Source: Fennellomyces sp. T-0311 | Lineage: Eukaryota; Mucoromycota; Mucoromycetes; Mucorales; Lichtheimiaceae | Assembly: GCA_025266875.1 (NCBI GenBank) | Contig: JALLLT010000027.1 | Coordinates: 496,001 to 560,000 of the forward strand | DNA length: 64,000 nt | Direction: 5' to 3' | Shown: positions 35,225 through 48,200 of the stretch, piece after piece | How positions within the stretch are numbered: position 1 is the first letter of the stretch | Layout of the letters: every line of letters begins with the position of its first letter | Program-made: the position numbers and the translations under genes | The notes under the pieces: generated by a model | The model's database searches: none | The model's input: the letters and a program-made list of their open reading frames with translations, nothing else | Told to the model about the DNA's origin: nothing

Positions 35225-36914
35225 TGTAGATATCCCCACTTTCCATATACTGTAATCGGTCACACCGACATATACCCAAACAAAATCCCCGCTTATATTG
35301 CGCAAACCATTTGATGTACCTTACGTTCACTCCTCACACACTCACATTTTACCTTTTTTTTTTGTCTTCAACATGATGAAAGACTCTTTTGGTCTGCCTC
35401 ATGCGAATGCTTCGCAATCGCGCTGACAAGTGCGTTTCATCCGGAACTAGTAAAGCTGGGTGTCCTTGCAACAACATGATGCGCAATTTACTAACTGACA
35501 ACAACATGTGCTTCCGCTTGTTGGTGCCACTAACTGTTTGCTGTTTGTCACATATATAATGCTACGCGCTGCTGTTAGTCTCCGTCCCAATTTGCGCACA
35601 TGGCCATCATATGGAGCTCCACTTGCTGGACTGCGCTAGTGACGCATAACGTCGCCATTATTATCTCACTTGACATGTTAATGATACTATACATTGCCGA
35701 TAGCTCTATAGATATTTATATAGTTAAATTGCTTTTCGTCTAACACGCAATAGGTAGCGCTGGATTACCTGCAATCCATAGTAGCATTTTTCTAAACAAG
35801 TACATGGGGCTACATAGAATGCTTCATGCTTTCATTGTTCTTTTTTTTTAACTCCATGAAAGGAGAAGCATATTATTTTCCTTAGGATTTAATAGGGTCC
35901 TTTATATATATGTGTGTCCCCCAACGTGTACCATATCTAATATACGTAATGATACATGGTGGATGCATTTGTTATCTAAACATTAATGCAGAAGATCATA
36001 ACATTTTTGTAACCCAGGAGGATGGCGACTAAAGCATACATGAAAGGGGAAGAAGATTCACCCCACAATAGCGATTATGTACTGCTGTCAATCGATCAAG
36101 TTTTCGTGTAGCCAATGCATTTCAAGCCGGAAATGAGTAGGGATTACTGTTATATAGGAGCAGCCGAATACACGGATGATAATAACTCTTTTGCGCCTCT
36201 TTTAGGGGAGCTCATAAAGCAATGGTGAAAACCAGAATAACAAGTTCCTGTTATGTCACCGTTAACACATTTGTCCGTAATTACGTACCCGGGAAAGCTA
36301 ATGATTTATTTTGCTGCATCCCTGAATGATCTACATAATAATGAAGCTGTGTTGCAACACAAACAACGGTGCGGTGGGGCATTCAAGTGAAGTATGCTTT
36401 TTATTCATTCGGTACAGTTTTTTTTTTTTTTTGCTTTTTTTTAATCCAAGAACAAATAAAAAAAGAACATGATGGAGTATGTATAATAAGGATAAGGATG
36501 TTATGTACGGGAAAGGAGGATAGGGTGGATAATAATGTATAAATGTATATAAATAACAGATTATGTATAGCAAAAAGAAAAGAGAAAAGCACTTGCATGT
36601 GACGCGAGAGGGTGAGGTAGATTCGGGTTAACACAGAATAGCTCTTGCACAAAAAAAAATGAAATGAGTAGGCATAATAAACGGGTCTCTGTAACACTGA
36701 CACAACGAGTGTGAATATAAAAGGAAAGAAGAGAAAGAACCAAAAGGACGGGAAAAGGAATGAAAAGATGGAGTGGGGGGAAGATAGGAAACCGTTTCAA
36801 ACGGCTTCTTTTTTTGTTTTCATAAGCACGGAACGAGTGTCAAAAAAGATAAATGGTGGAGAGGTGAGTGAGTGTACCGTATATTCTGAAGGACTGTAGA
36901 GGAACGGTAGATCT
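35225..36914. other. Intergenic region
   Basis: About 1.7 kb of AT-rich sequence between convergent genes. Nothing codes convincingly; long A/T runs (for example 36419-36432) dominate. Confidence 0.45.
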
Positions 36915-38429
36915 CTACGCCTCTTGCCGAGACTTGCTGCGTTGTTTTCTTTTCATGCCACGTACATGGCTGACAGCGTATCCCTGAGTGTAATCGCACG
37001 CAGTAGCGACTCGGCGCTTCTTTGAAGTGCTGTACAAATCGGACTGTTGGCGAACGTCTGAGACCAAGTAAGGTCGAGCGTATTGAGCAGGTGAGGAAGA
37101 GCCCATCTTCCATGTAAACGGTAATGCTGTCTGGTTGATTCGTACTGGCGAGATCTGAGTGGGTGTGTGCATGGGCGACGAAGAGCTGGAGCTTGGCAAT
37201 GATAATGACAAGACTGGTGGGCCCGAGTTGCCATTGATGGCAACGGATGGTGAGTAACCTGTGATGCCATTCGAGCTGGGAGAGCACGATGGTGGTGGTG
37301 ACAAAACAGAGTACCGTCTATCGTCAGTGATGGAAGTGTCCCGTAACCGTCGTTTCCGCCGTGGCTGTTGTTCATGACAATGATCACAGCAAGCATCATT
37401 CAATGCTGGCAGGCTTTCCGGCTGTTCGGGACTTACTGGCGACGGTAACTGTTGCGGAATTCCGGCAGGCAGGCATGATAGATCATGCAACAGCGGCACT
37501 GGTCTATTCAGAGCTCTGGATTCGACGTGCATATGAAGCAAATGATGCCACTGCTCGAATGTGGACTGAGCAATATACAATCGATAATCGATCAACTCTA
37601 AAAAGATTCGTTCGGCCGCGTTGATCTCGGCCACCGGAAGTCCAGCGATTTTGGCCCATGCTGAGTTGCGGTATGTCTTGTCTTGGACAAACTTGGACGC
37701 AATCACCAAGCTAGCCAGGAACATGCGTCGGCCGCAGCTTATATATGCGTCTTGCCAGTACGGGTATCCTCGTTGGTCCACTGCCCGTTCATAAAGCTGT
37801 GTAATGATTGCTGGTCGAGCACGAAACAAGTAAAAGAGCGCCGTCTGCAGGGTTGAATATGTGGTTCTCGATCGCTTCAAGACCTCCTGTATGAATGTTC
37901 TCAATGGGACGACGGCCGATTTGTTGTAATGCGATGACGACGAAGACCAAATAGTCTCAATGACATGGGCATTTGTATCTATGCAACGATTCCGGTCTTA
38001 ATGCGCGTTTCCAAGGTTACTTTTTTAGGACACGTTACCGACAAGCGCCTCCACATAGGCAAGGCGGTTATTCACATGCTGTGTTTGCTTCACAGTCACG
38101 GTAGGGAGAGAACCATAGGGCAACTTGGACTCGCTTGTTCCATTCTTGCTCCGGAGCGCGTACATTTCCGGGTCGGTGTGCAACGGCAGAGTTGTCGATG
38201 GTGGGCCATTGGCGTACGCCAATTTTCCCGCCGTGTGATGAAAGGCGGTACTCCAATCATTGTTCATGGCATTCGAATTCAAACTGTGGGCGGTCTGGCG
38301 GCTCGAAAAAGTTTGGCCAGTCTGCATCAAGATGTTTGTCGAGTCGGATTCAGGATGGAATCGACATGACGGCAAAATGTTAAACGGTGTGGTTGCATAT
38401 TGATGGGCGGTCGGTTGTAACGAAGTCAT
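36915..38429 (-). CDS. Pho85-type (PCL) cyclin
   Basis: PCL cyclins activate the Pho85/CDK5-like kinase in polarity, cell-cycle entry and nutrient signalling. Two exons: the ATG ending at 38429 (MTSLQPTAHQYATTP) leads to a Ser/Thr/Asn-rich N-terminus, then an intron (GTAACG..GCATAG, about 37980-38040) joins RLAYVEALV to DTNAHVIETIW. The cyclin box follows: 'FIQEVLKRSRTTYSTLQTAL', YLFRARPAI, 'RRMFLASLVIASKFVQDKTY', 'NSAWAKIAGLPVAEINAAER' and FLELIDYRLYI. The K-F-x-x-D-K/R-TY-N signature is typical of Pcl1/2/9 and Clg-type cyclins. The C-terminal half is Pro/Ser-rich with basic clusters and ends QRSKSRQEA. Which PCL subgroup it belongs to is not resolved. Confidence 0.88.
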
Positions 38430-41400
38430 GAAGGTGAGATTGGAAGTATGAGAACCAAGAAAGGTTGTTGTTCCGGCAGCAAGTTAAAGAAATGGACAAT
38501 AAAGCTAAAGGGAGCAAAAGTGCAAGGAGCAGGGAGAGTGAAAACCCGAGAAAGAAGAAGAGAAAAAGAGAGTAAGAATAGAAGGGATGTTATTTAGCAA
38601 AAAGGGAAAACGAGGGGCCAGGCAGCAAGGGGTGGTTATAAAGAGAGAGACTGAAGTTGGGGGGCAATGCAATGATGGATATCACTGTGCGCTTGCCGCA
38701 ATAGAGAGAAAAAAAAAGAGAGGGGGAAGGAGAACAATAGGAAATGCACCGGTTGGGTAAGGGAACGTTTTTGCACGAGCGGAGCCCATGCTCAAAAAAG
38801 GAAGCAAAATTTGCTTCTCCAATTGAATCACTTGGCGTGCTCCCCTTTTTTCGCTTTCCGTCCTGAGCAGCCTTCCTGGCGACTTCTTGTTAGCCCGGCC
38901 AGGCCCTTTGCTCGGCCGGATCCAAGGGGATTGTAAGCCTGAGCCGGTTGCTATGCGAGGGACAAGATACTGTTCTCGTTATCTCAGCTAGTTGGAAAAA
39001 TATGTTGTGCTTCCAGCGCTAGGCAACTGGGTGCAAGCACCATATCCGGTAACAGTGCTTGTGGCCCATCATCTCGTGGTGTGCATGTGTACTCGTGGTG
39101 GCAAAAAAGAAAAAAAAAGAGTGTGTGTATGTGTGTATTATGTACTGTCAATACTCGACTTGCTAATAAGGAGTTGCTTACCTATTCCTGGCTACTATGC
39201 CGTATAGTTTGCTGTCAATCAATCAACAAGTTTAGACCCACTGCCGTGTCACCTCGGCTGCTGCACGGTAGCTGCGCAAGTTACGCCCTCTCTCGTCTCC
39301 TACCATACCGCACACATAAATACACTCTCACAAACACACACTCACCCCCCGCGCCCTCCATGTACCACGACGTAATGAAACTTTCTATTTATTTCCTCTC
39401 ACTCTGCTCTGTACACCAAGTACATACTCTTTCTGGGTAATAGGCCAATGCAGCACAGATCATCATTATTATTAAGCTGCTTTTAACAAACTGTGTAGCA
39501 ACCAGAGTACAGTGTCGCTAAATTCGCTTGCTTTCATTGTCAGATGCAACGTGCTTTTCCTGTTCTGGGTCCGCCCTTGTCCCTCTCTTCCAACCAGCTG
39601 ACTCATCTGAACGCCTATATATACATATACAGGACCTTGCTAAAATATGGTGCCCTACTTTTTTCAGCCTGTCGTCGCACAAATTTCAATTTGGCGCTGC
39701 CTACTTTCAGCATAACGGGGATGCTTTTTTTTTTACCTGTTATGCTAACGCCCTAAAATTGGCGGATCGATGAAGAATCTTAAAGAACGATATTTCCGCA
39801 GCAAGGAAAGCACGATTACACTAGTATAAGATAGGAGGATTTGGGCTAATAAGCTCTTAACTATCGCAAACCCTTGACATCAAAAAACTATATTCTATTG
39901 AGATCAGCTCATCGTCAATATGTAAACACCGGTTGACGGCAAGTTTACTGCAACCTTCTTTTTAAAGATATCTTGACTATCCGTCATCATGCAGACTAAT
40001 GATTATATGTATTTCCGTTATTATTGCGGAGCAGCATTGATATGAATAAAAAAGATCTGCATCAATTGTGCCTCTGTGTAGTACACAAGCATGAGCCTCA
40101 TTTGTAGTGACAAAACGTGAATAATCAAAAAAATTCCTGGGCGGATGAACCATAGGGACATCATGACAACAGTTAATTGCCGACGCGACTTATTCGAAAC
40201 TACTTTACGGCAAAGGAATACCGACCGCCCACGGTTCGCACCAAAATGGACCATGACCATTACTACTCAGGAATGACAAGACAACATTGTCCAAAATGAT
40301 AGAGAATGATTAAAAATAGTAAGATCTTGCTTCAGGGAAATAACAACATTAGTTTCGTGCACCATGACTATCCAAATCAGACGAAGTAGCCATCGTAGAA
40401 GTGCACAGAAGCGCGCAGCCCAAAAGTCACTTTAGCCCCTTCCCTTTTTAGGCAATCTTTCGACTTTATGCGTCAACAGCGACAACAGCCGATGTGTATC
40501 GCGGTGGCGTCCGATTCGTCCCAACTAGTCGACAGCTTTGAAACAACGAATCGCACGATTAGGATATCTTTCTGCTATAGCTGGGATGCTCTAATATCTA
40601 TTATCAAGCTAATCTATTAACCAGTAAAGGACGGTAAAACTGCGCTCATTGCTTGTTGTTACTTTTGGATTTCTGCCGTACATACTTGTCCACGCCAGCC
40701 ATTCACTCCAAGCTTTGTTGCTACCTCCATCCCTCTGTTTTGTATATGTTTCTATTATTATTCTGAAACAAATCGTACAGACATCGATTGGTGCGTTCCT
40801 TGGTCCTGTGCGTCACTGAACCTTCAATCTGGGTTCAGACTCGGAAGAACCATTCATGTTAACTCAGTCTTTGCAAAATCGTCCGCCTCTTCGCAATCAG
40901 GCGGTATTGGTAGCAGACGAGCAAGAAATAGGTTTCGTTTCGGTATGTCGCATGCAAGAATAATCTCTTCCGCAATTCTGAATAGTATACAATTGAATTT
41001 GGACAATTTACTTACCGTTGACATTCGCATTACGAAGCATATTTGTCAGTAGCATCTCTAACAAACTCTCCGTGTGGAAGTCTTCACCTCTTCTGGTCAT
41101 CAAACTTTCCAAACGCCGCGCGAAACTTGGTCATCATACTCTCTGACATTGGACACGCAGTATGGATTTGAGTTCTGCTGCGTAAAGCAAATGTTTGCGT
41201 GCTCCCCTTTTTGTACAGGTGTCGTGCATTAAGCCTCTCCAATGATCCGCCAATTTAACAGAATCAGTCAGGCATCAGGTCAAAAAAACTATGCCCCGGC
41301 ATGCTGTTCTTGCTCTGAGTAATACGGCGTGCAGCAGTGAACAAACATTTCGGCGATTGCTCGTTCATGAGTAAAAGTGGCTTTGAGTGAGGTAAATATA

Positions 41401-41463
41401 TACCACAGAAGTACAGACTTAATCAGTTTATCCTTTGCTGTTTGTCTCTCGAATTCGATACAA
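38430..41463. other. Long intergenic region
   Basis: About 3 kb. The first 300 bp (38450-38740) are extremely purine-rich on the plus strand, which is a CT-rich leader or promoter for the leftward cyclin gene. ORFs in the remainder (38992-39440, 39528-39773, 40021-40260) show no domain and are judged spurious. Confidence 0.4.
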
Positions 41464-42782
41464 CTACAGCATTTCATTCAGGGTTACTTCGGTACCGGCA
41501 ACCTAGAGAAAAAAAAAGAGATGATCAATAGATCGGCCTTTACTCGGTAAAACTTGGCACCCCAACTTACTGGTATTCTGGCCTTGACGATGCCACATTG
41601 ACATCTGAGCGGGGTTTCCCTGGAAACAACCACTCGCAGATCTACACAACTGTCCCACCGTACGCTATCCTTGCTTTGCCAACCATCTGTAGTGCCAGCT
41701 GTACGAAGCATCTGTGTATGTATAACCATGAGTTGATCTGCATAAAACAAACAAAAGGATCAACATACTAAAATAGATAACGACAATTTTCGTACAGATT
41801 CCATGGCGCACAACATATCCGAGACTAATTATTATTTTTTAGCCCACGTTATTTCATTTTTGCGTGTGACCAAAAAAATATATAGATATACTTTTAGTAG
41901 CTGCATCCCATTCAGCCGTAACTAAATTGGCGAGTCCGTTGATCACAATGAGGGACGGTTTTTTGTTGGCTGTGTGTAACGCAGCAATCTGCTCGATTAG
42001 TCGATGTAGCTCGCTGATGGCAAACGCTTCATAACAATGGATCCGGGTCATCATCTAGAAAAAATGATTATGTGCACATTAAGTCTGACGTACAAAATAC
42101 ATTTTTGCACGTTGTCATACTTGTTGACTTTGATTGCCCATCTGACGAGGTTCAAAAGTACCGGTCGTGTCAATGTGATGGACTTCCCCATTCGGGAATG
42201 TACCTAAGAAGGTTTCGATTGCACATAGAATAAACTGGATAGCATTGTGAGCATGATACTTTGATAAGCACTGGGGCAATTAACCTTAGATTTTTCAGGA
42301 CCCCCACACACTTCCGTAATCAGACCAAATTCAAAGCCGCCGTACAACGTCGCATCAAGTCTATGTCCATATTACAATAGTCAGGTTATACAAGTCTCTT
42401 TTTGGTTGTCAAGAACGGACGCTGAGAATCCACTGGAGAATTTGGTAATCGTATTGTTGTCCAACTCCGTTTCGGCCGCTGCTGTCAGCCTAATAACCAT
42501 CTGCTGCAACGCCCGAAGGACCTATTAGTTATTAGTAACCGCTTTTTTCCTTGTGGATATTATATTGATATTTACCTGGCAAGCTATACCCGTGGTCTGA
42601 CTTAGCGATTTCAGATCGGCTTTGAGTAAAGCCATGTCTAACCCGAGGGTTAATCATCATTGGTCGTCATGAGAGTGTCACTCGCAGTTACCGGTGGTTA
42701 CTCCTTCATTTACGACGCGAGCAATCAGAGGAGAGAAGCCATTCACATCTACTTGTGTAAATAGGGCCTTCAACTTTCGCAT
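41464..42782 (-). CDS. RAD51D: RAD51D-like RecA paralogue
   Basis: RAD51 paralogues help load and stabilise Rad51 filaments in homologous recombination. The ATG ending at 42782 (MRKLKALFTQVDVNGFSP) starts several short exons. The N-terminal helical domain 'ADLKSLSQTTGIACQVLRAL' matches RAD51D (ADLEEVAQKCGLSYKAL). The core begins LDATLYGGFEFGLITEVCGG, then FILCAIETFLG and EVHHIDTTGTFEPRQM, equivalent to the LYVDSNGGL block. 'RIHCYEAFAISELHRLIEQI' matches the HAFDIFQMLDVL block. SLIVINGLANLVTAEW is the Walker B region, with Asn where most members have Asp. The tail reads CVDLRVVVSRETPLRCQCGI, ending at 41464. The P-loop region reads GGPEKSK at an exon end rather than a canonical GxxxxGKT. It lies head-to-head with the RRM gene. 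Confidence 0.8.
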
Positions 42783-43262
42783 CGCGTAGTTGATCGACAA
42801 AAGAGACGCGGACGGAGATTCTAGGCAGGTCCTTTCAGCTACCTGGCTTTCGCTTTTCTGTTAAAGAAATGATGCGATGCTATTAGTACCATTTTCATAT
42901 GACAGAACCCAGCTTGTGGTTGCAATTGTGTTCCTTGCATAGCTCAAAATAGCTGCGGTGTGCAACAAGATCATCTACGGGTTTTAATATAGACTTTTGA
43001 TTCGGCTATGGAATAATGAAATGGATGCACTGGCATAGCAGATCACCTTCCACCTATGACTTAATTATCGGAAGAAACGGTATCCTTTGCTGCCAGATCA
43101 ATCGAATCTACATGCAAGGGACTGTTATCAGCGTGTTTATGAACCTGAAACGCCATGGCAGCAAGGAGCACCATGACTGGTTGAAAATCACGGTTATTCG
43201 AGTGGCTTGAAATTTAAAGCGTCTCTTCTTTCCAAGTGTGTGTGTTGGCGACATTTCTTTTC

Positions 43263-44381
43263 ATGGATCCGCGCGACAGTTCATCAATTCCACCGCCACC
43301 ACCTCCTGGAGCGACACTTTCGTACGTACCAGTGAACGGCCCGCCACCCTCTACCACTTTTGCTCGATCATCTCGTGGACGGTCAATGTCCCCGCGCCGA
43401 CGTTCCTCGAGGTCCCCTCGACGGCATCGCGACAATGATGATCGATACCAGCGCCGCGAATACTACTATTACGAGCGGCGATCACCGCCCCCACCTCCCC
43501 CACCTTCTGTGCCACAGTCTCCACCACATTATCGCGAGAGCCGTGGGGGATATTCACGCTATGATCGATACTATGAGAGAGATAACAGATACGAAGATCA
43601 AGGTCGCTATCGTCGTTATCACTCGTCGTCGAGTGCGTCTCACCGACCACCTCGTTCGAGGCATCCTATTGATCGGTAACAAGCACTGTAGTGTGAAAGA
43701 GATAGAACGGGGCAATTGAACCGGGAAAAAATTGGTTAGAGGAAGTGAAAAGGATCGGAAGGACTCGACTACCTTGTTTGTGGGCAATCTGCCTTACTCT
43801 TTTCGTGAATGGGATGTAAGTACATTCATATTTTGCGTACACGAGAAATGATGCTGATTTATGTTGCTTAGGTGGCGTCCATGTTCGAACGCTACGGGAG
43901 ACTTGTAAAGGTGACAGTGCCGATCGATGCTGTTACCAGCAAGAACAAAGGGTAAACCGATCAATGATGTATATGTTTTTGAGTCGTGTTAACGCCCTTG
44001 AAAACCAGCTTTTCGTTTGTGGAGTTTGAGGATCGTCGCGATGCCGAGGATGCATACGATAAGTTCCATGGATTCAGTGTTGAAGGTCGAAGGTTGAAGC
44101 TTGACTGGGATATTGGATTGTCGAAAAAGGATGAGCACCGCAATGCTCGTCGTGGATATCACCATGGTCATCATCACCGTGACGATGAGCTTCCCCCAGT
44201 TCCGCGCCCGTCGCCTCCTGCTCGAGATCGGTAGGTTTATTCTATAGAAAAGCATACTTTTTCTCTTTACTAACATGAGATTAGGTCTGCGACACGCAAT
44301 GAGTACTACGGACGCAACTCACCGCCTGTTATGGATTCACGTGGTTACAGGCGTGATTCGCCCGATATGTATCGTCGATAA
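43263..44381 (+). CDS. RRM protein with RS/proline-rich flanks (SR-like splicing factor)
   Basis: Likely pre-mRNA splicing or mRNP function in the nucleus. The ATG at 43263 is followed by a proline run and an Arg/Ser region (RSSRGRSMSPRRRSSRSPRR), then Arg/Tyr-rich sequence to 43678. Introns with good borders (about 43679-43740, 43801-43870, 43952-44007, 44231-44285) assemble one RRM. RNP2 is TLFVGNLPY, the middle is 'ASMFERYGRLVKVTVPIDAV', RNP1 is split by an intron as KG|FSFVEF, and the end is EGRRLKLDWDIG. The C-terminus is His/Asp/Arg-rich (YHHGHHHRDDE) and ends PDMYRR at 44381. An RS domain before a single RRM resembles Transformer-2/SRSF10-type proteins; orthology is not certain. Confidence 0.87.
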
Positions 44382-45245
44382 GGCCTAAAAGAAAAAAAGG
44401 GAACATACCAACAACATGGATGAAGAAAATTACATGCACGGAAAGAAATCAGAAGAGTTCTTGTAGGCAAATGTTATTGGAATTAGACTATGTGTATACG
44501 ATAAAAGGGACGATATTCGCACCGTTGGATTGTGGATTATTGAGTAGAAAAAATGGAGAAGAGACAGTGACGCACAATGATGAGTTGACGTGTACGGTAC
44601 GTATGTTTGTTTGCTCTCATTTCGTAGGAAAACTATTCTATATGCAGAAGTAATCTGCTTTGCATCTTCTTGACTACACCTCCCAACTTTTGGGTACGCT
44701 GCTATTAAAAATGTCCCGGTTAATATCCATCTTTTTACTATTTAATACTCAAGGTATGTTTACGTATTAAAACCCTTATGTAGTATTTGAAAAAGGCGTC
44801 ATGTAAATGTATTATTCAGTATTAAAAGCGGTGATCCGTGCTGGTGTGGGTGTCGCGCTAGCTTTAGACATCCCATCTGCATGTGGTCTTCTACCTTGTT
44901 TGCCTATTTGCGTTTGGATTTGAACTAGTGCGGTATAAACTACGCATAAACGTACCCATACTCTGATGTAAATATGCTTAAGGTCCACTGCATTTGTTTC
45001 CATAGAAGCACCTAATTTAGCACACCCGGATCAAGCACAACGACTCCATCACCTGCGTTAATGTATCCTTGTGTAATCTGACATGAATCCATATGTCAAC
45101 AGTGTACTTTCCATGGCAAAATCGGGAAGACAAAACGCGACCAGCAGCCATTGCACTATGGGTTACAATTTATTGTAGAAAAAGTTCGGTGTCCGTTCTT
45201 TCCAGTAACCAAAGCCAATCAGCCTTAAACACCAATCCGATACCA
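44382..45245. other. Intergenic region
   Basis: About 860 bp; noncoding by inspection. It separates two co-directional genes and probably contains the INTS7 promoter. Confidence 0.45.
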
Positions 45246-48200
45246 ATGTCGATCTCACAAGAACAGACGGAGGGACATAGAGCTTTACTTGAGATTGAAT
45301 CGCGTTTCAACGCGAAATCACACGGTGTTGTTATTGCGATTCACGGCATTCAGATCCATGCTCTTGCCATGTTTGGCGACATATTCGACCAGTTCCCATA
45401 CCCAGTTATCATTAACGCCGCCATTCTCAAACTGGCCGATTGGTTTCGCGCAAGGTACATTATGCATCCTCGTTGTAATTAGCAGATTGATGTAACCTTT
45501 GCATACAGCAACAACGTGATCAAGTTTCATATTTACAAAGTATTCAAGCAAGCCGATCAACACTTGATCAAGGTAATCAATGTCGAAGAAAGTATGCGAC
45601 GTATATTGCCGGTTTTAAACAGTAACGATCCAATCTCTCGCTCTTTGGCTTTGCGGTAACGTCTTGCTTTTCTGTCGTCGCATTAATCTCACATGACACA
45701 GTGTCCTGGGTTGCATGTCTGTCATTATAGCAGACAAAGTGGATGTACAGCATGCGTAAGTGATATCGGGAATCCATGAGTATATACATGGCTTATAAGG
45801 GAATGAGTAGCATTCTCCAGCGTCTGGAGGAAGCGTCTGACAGGACAGAAGCAGAAGCGGTCATTTGGGCTGCTGACAGATTCTGTGCGCAATCGGACAA
45901 GTTCTCGCCAACTGTTTTTCCAACGATTGAAGCCAAGCTGAAGGGTGAGTGTTTCGTATGGATACAAGTGCTGGGAACTTACAAAGCGTCAAGATCCGCA
46001 GTTAAACGTCAATATCAAACTTCACCTTGTCCAGCTATTCCGACACATGCATCATAATATCGCTGTAGCAAGACAGGTAGCTCGTCTGTGTGTATCTATA
46101 TGCACGTATTGAATGATGGATAGGCAAAACGAGTATGTGTAAACATTTTGGAAAATGCAGAGGCAGATCAGCGGCTGTTGTTGGTTGCCTTGCGAACACT
46201 GAGCTTGCTCCTGAGCCAAGCGTTACTTGATCGAAAAGAGCAGGTACTATATATTCCGTGTATCAATTTAGTCTGCTGACAAAGTCGATTAGCTTGACCG
46301 CTTGTTCAACTATGCATTCGATGATACCCGGAAAGCCATTTGTCTTAGTGCGCTGGATGATCTTGCTCTCCTCGCAAAGGGTGATCTTTCCATTGATCCA
46401 TCACACATTTATGTAAGTGGTAAGGACTAAGTTAAATGAAACGAAGCTTATACGTTTCCCTTACTACAGCGACTGTTATCCTTGCTGAACAGAGAAACAA
46501 ACAGTGTGGCGTTGATGGAGCGACGATACACATGTGCACAGACACTACTTAAATCATATCGACAGCTAGTCCTGTATATGATGAGGGAAACATGGCGGAC
46601 TGAGAGTCGAGACAGCTTTGTGCTCGCAATGAATATTTGTGAGGAAAGACTGCTTCGAGCGGTGGAAGCAAAGCAGTTTTCATTGGCTATTTCATGTGCT
46701 CGTTTCTTGACGATCATTTTCGAATTGGCGCTTGAACATGAAGATACCAAGTCGTTAAAGTTCATTCGATCACTCGATAAGGTGTCACTTGAAGCTGTTT
46801 CCGATCTTCAAACCATCGCCATCCGATTAAGCAAACGTATTGAAGAGGCTGATATAACCAAACTTCTCGACAAGTCTGGAAAGTTAAGTTTGCAACAGGT
46901 AAAACAATCTATTTTTCAAAAAAAGAGGTCATGTTCAATTTCGATATCAGGCTCGACATATTGTGAAGTTGCAAGCAAGGTTATTACTGCTATTACGGGG
47001 CGCAAGCTGTACGGAATCATTCCGTCAGAATTTTGAAAAGATGATTGCTAGCGAAGGTTGTATATTTCCCAAAAGTGATATACTAGGCTTACTGACAGCT
47101 TGCCTAACAGATGATGTCATTATATCACTTCTTGCGCCATTCCTTTTGGCAATCTCTATCAATTGTTATGATATGGCCACTTGGTTCCCTGAGATGGCTT
47201 TGCAAGCGCTTGAATCATGCCCCCACCGAACTAAACTATATGTATGGGTTAACTACTGCTTCTCCGGAATCCAAGCTAATGTTTGGAGTAGGTCAGCATT
47301 ATTCAACTATTACTGCGAACAACTGGTATGCGTCCTAAAGTGAAGCAAGAGCTATCAACACGGATACTCGATGAGTTGGATCGCTTTGGAAGCTGGAACG
47401 AGGGAAGGCAAACGTACACAAACAATGGCTGGTATATGTATATCATTGCGTCGGAGGCCGGTTGCAATGGATGGCATGCAATTATGCAACGCATTCTTTG
47501 GAATCTTAGCAGGATGGTACGCTGCCGGAATATGATAAATATACAATGCATTAATGAGCCTCTGTAGGTGCAATCGGAAGCGAGCAAATATTGGCTATCG
47601 GCAGTTTCATTGTTGGGCCAAGCTGAGACTTCTTTCAACGATGAGCAACAAACACAAATCTATCTGGATAGTTTAATGGATCTCCAAGTATGTTGTGATA
47701 GTATCCATTATTATGTCCAAGCAACTCAACCGTTGCTAGGCGTTCCAATCCCTTGTCGGATCACGACGGTTCCAAAGTTGGTATATTCAATTACGAATGG
47801 AAATGGTTTCAGTCACACGGCGAATGAACAAATTGTTATCTTTGATCGAAGCTGACGGAGAGCCTACCAAGCAACTGTCAAAGAATGTGAGTTCAAGTCT
47901 CGTTGCGTATTATGATCGTTGAATACCGACATATACTTTAAATTAGTTGCAACAATGTGGCATGCGATTTCGTGAGCTAGCATCTCGTTATGATTTTATC
48001 GCACAATCATTCCTTGGAATGGATGATGCTACGTTATTAGACTTGGAAGTATACAAAGTCTGTGCTCTGGTGTGTGAATACGCCGTGCGCACTTTTATCC
48101 GATTGAGGTATCTTTGTAAATCGGCTATTGGTTCTTTTCCTAACACGTATTTTTATTAGTGGGTCGTTCTTCTGTGTGGATCCGGCACTGATACCATTAT

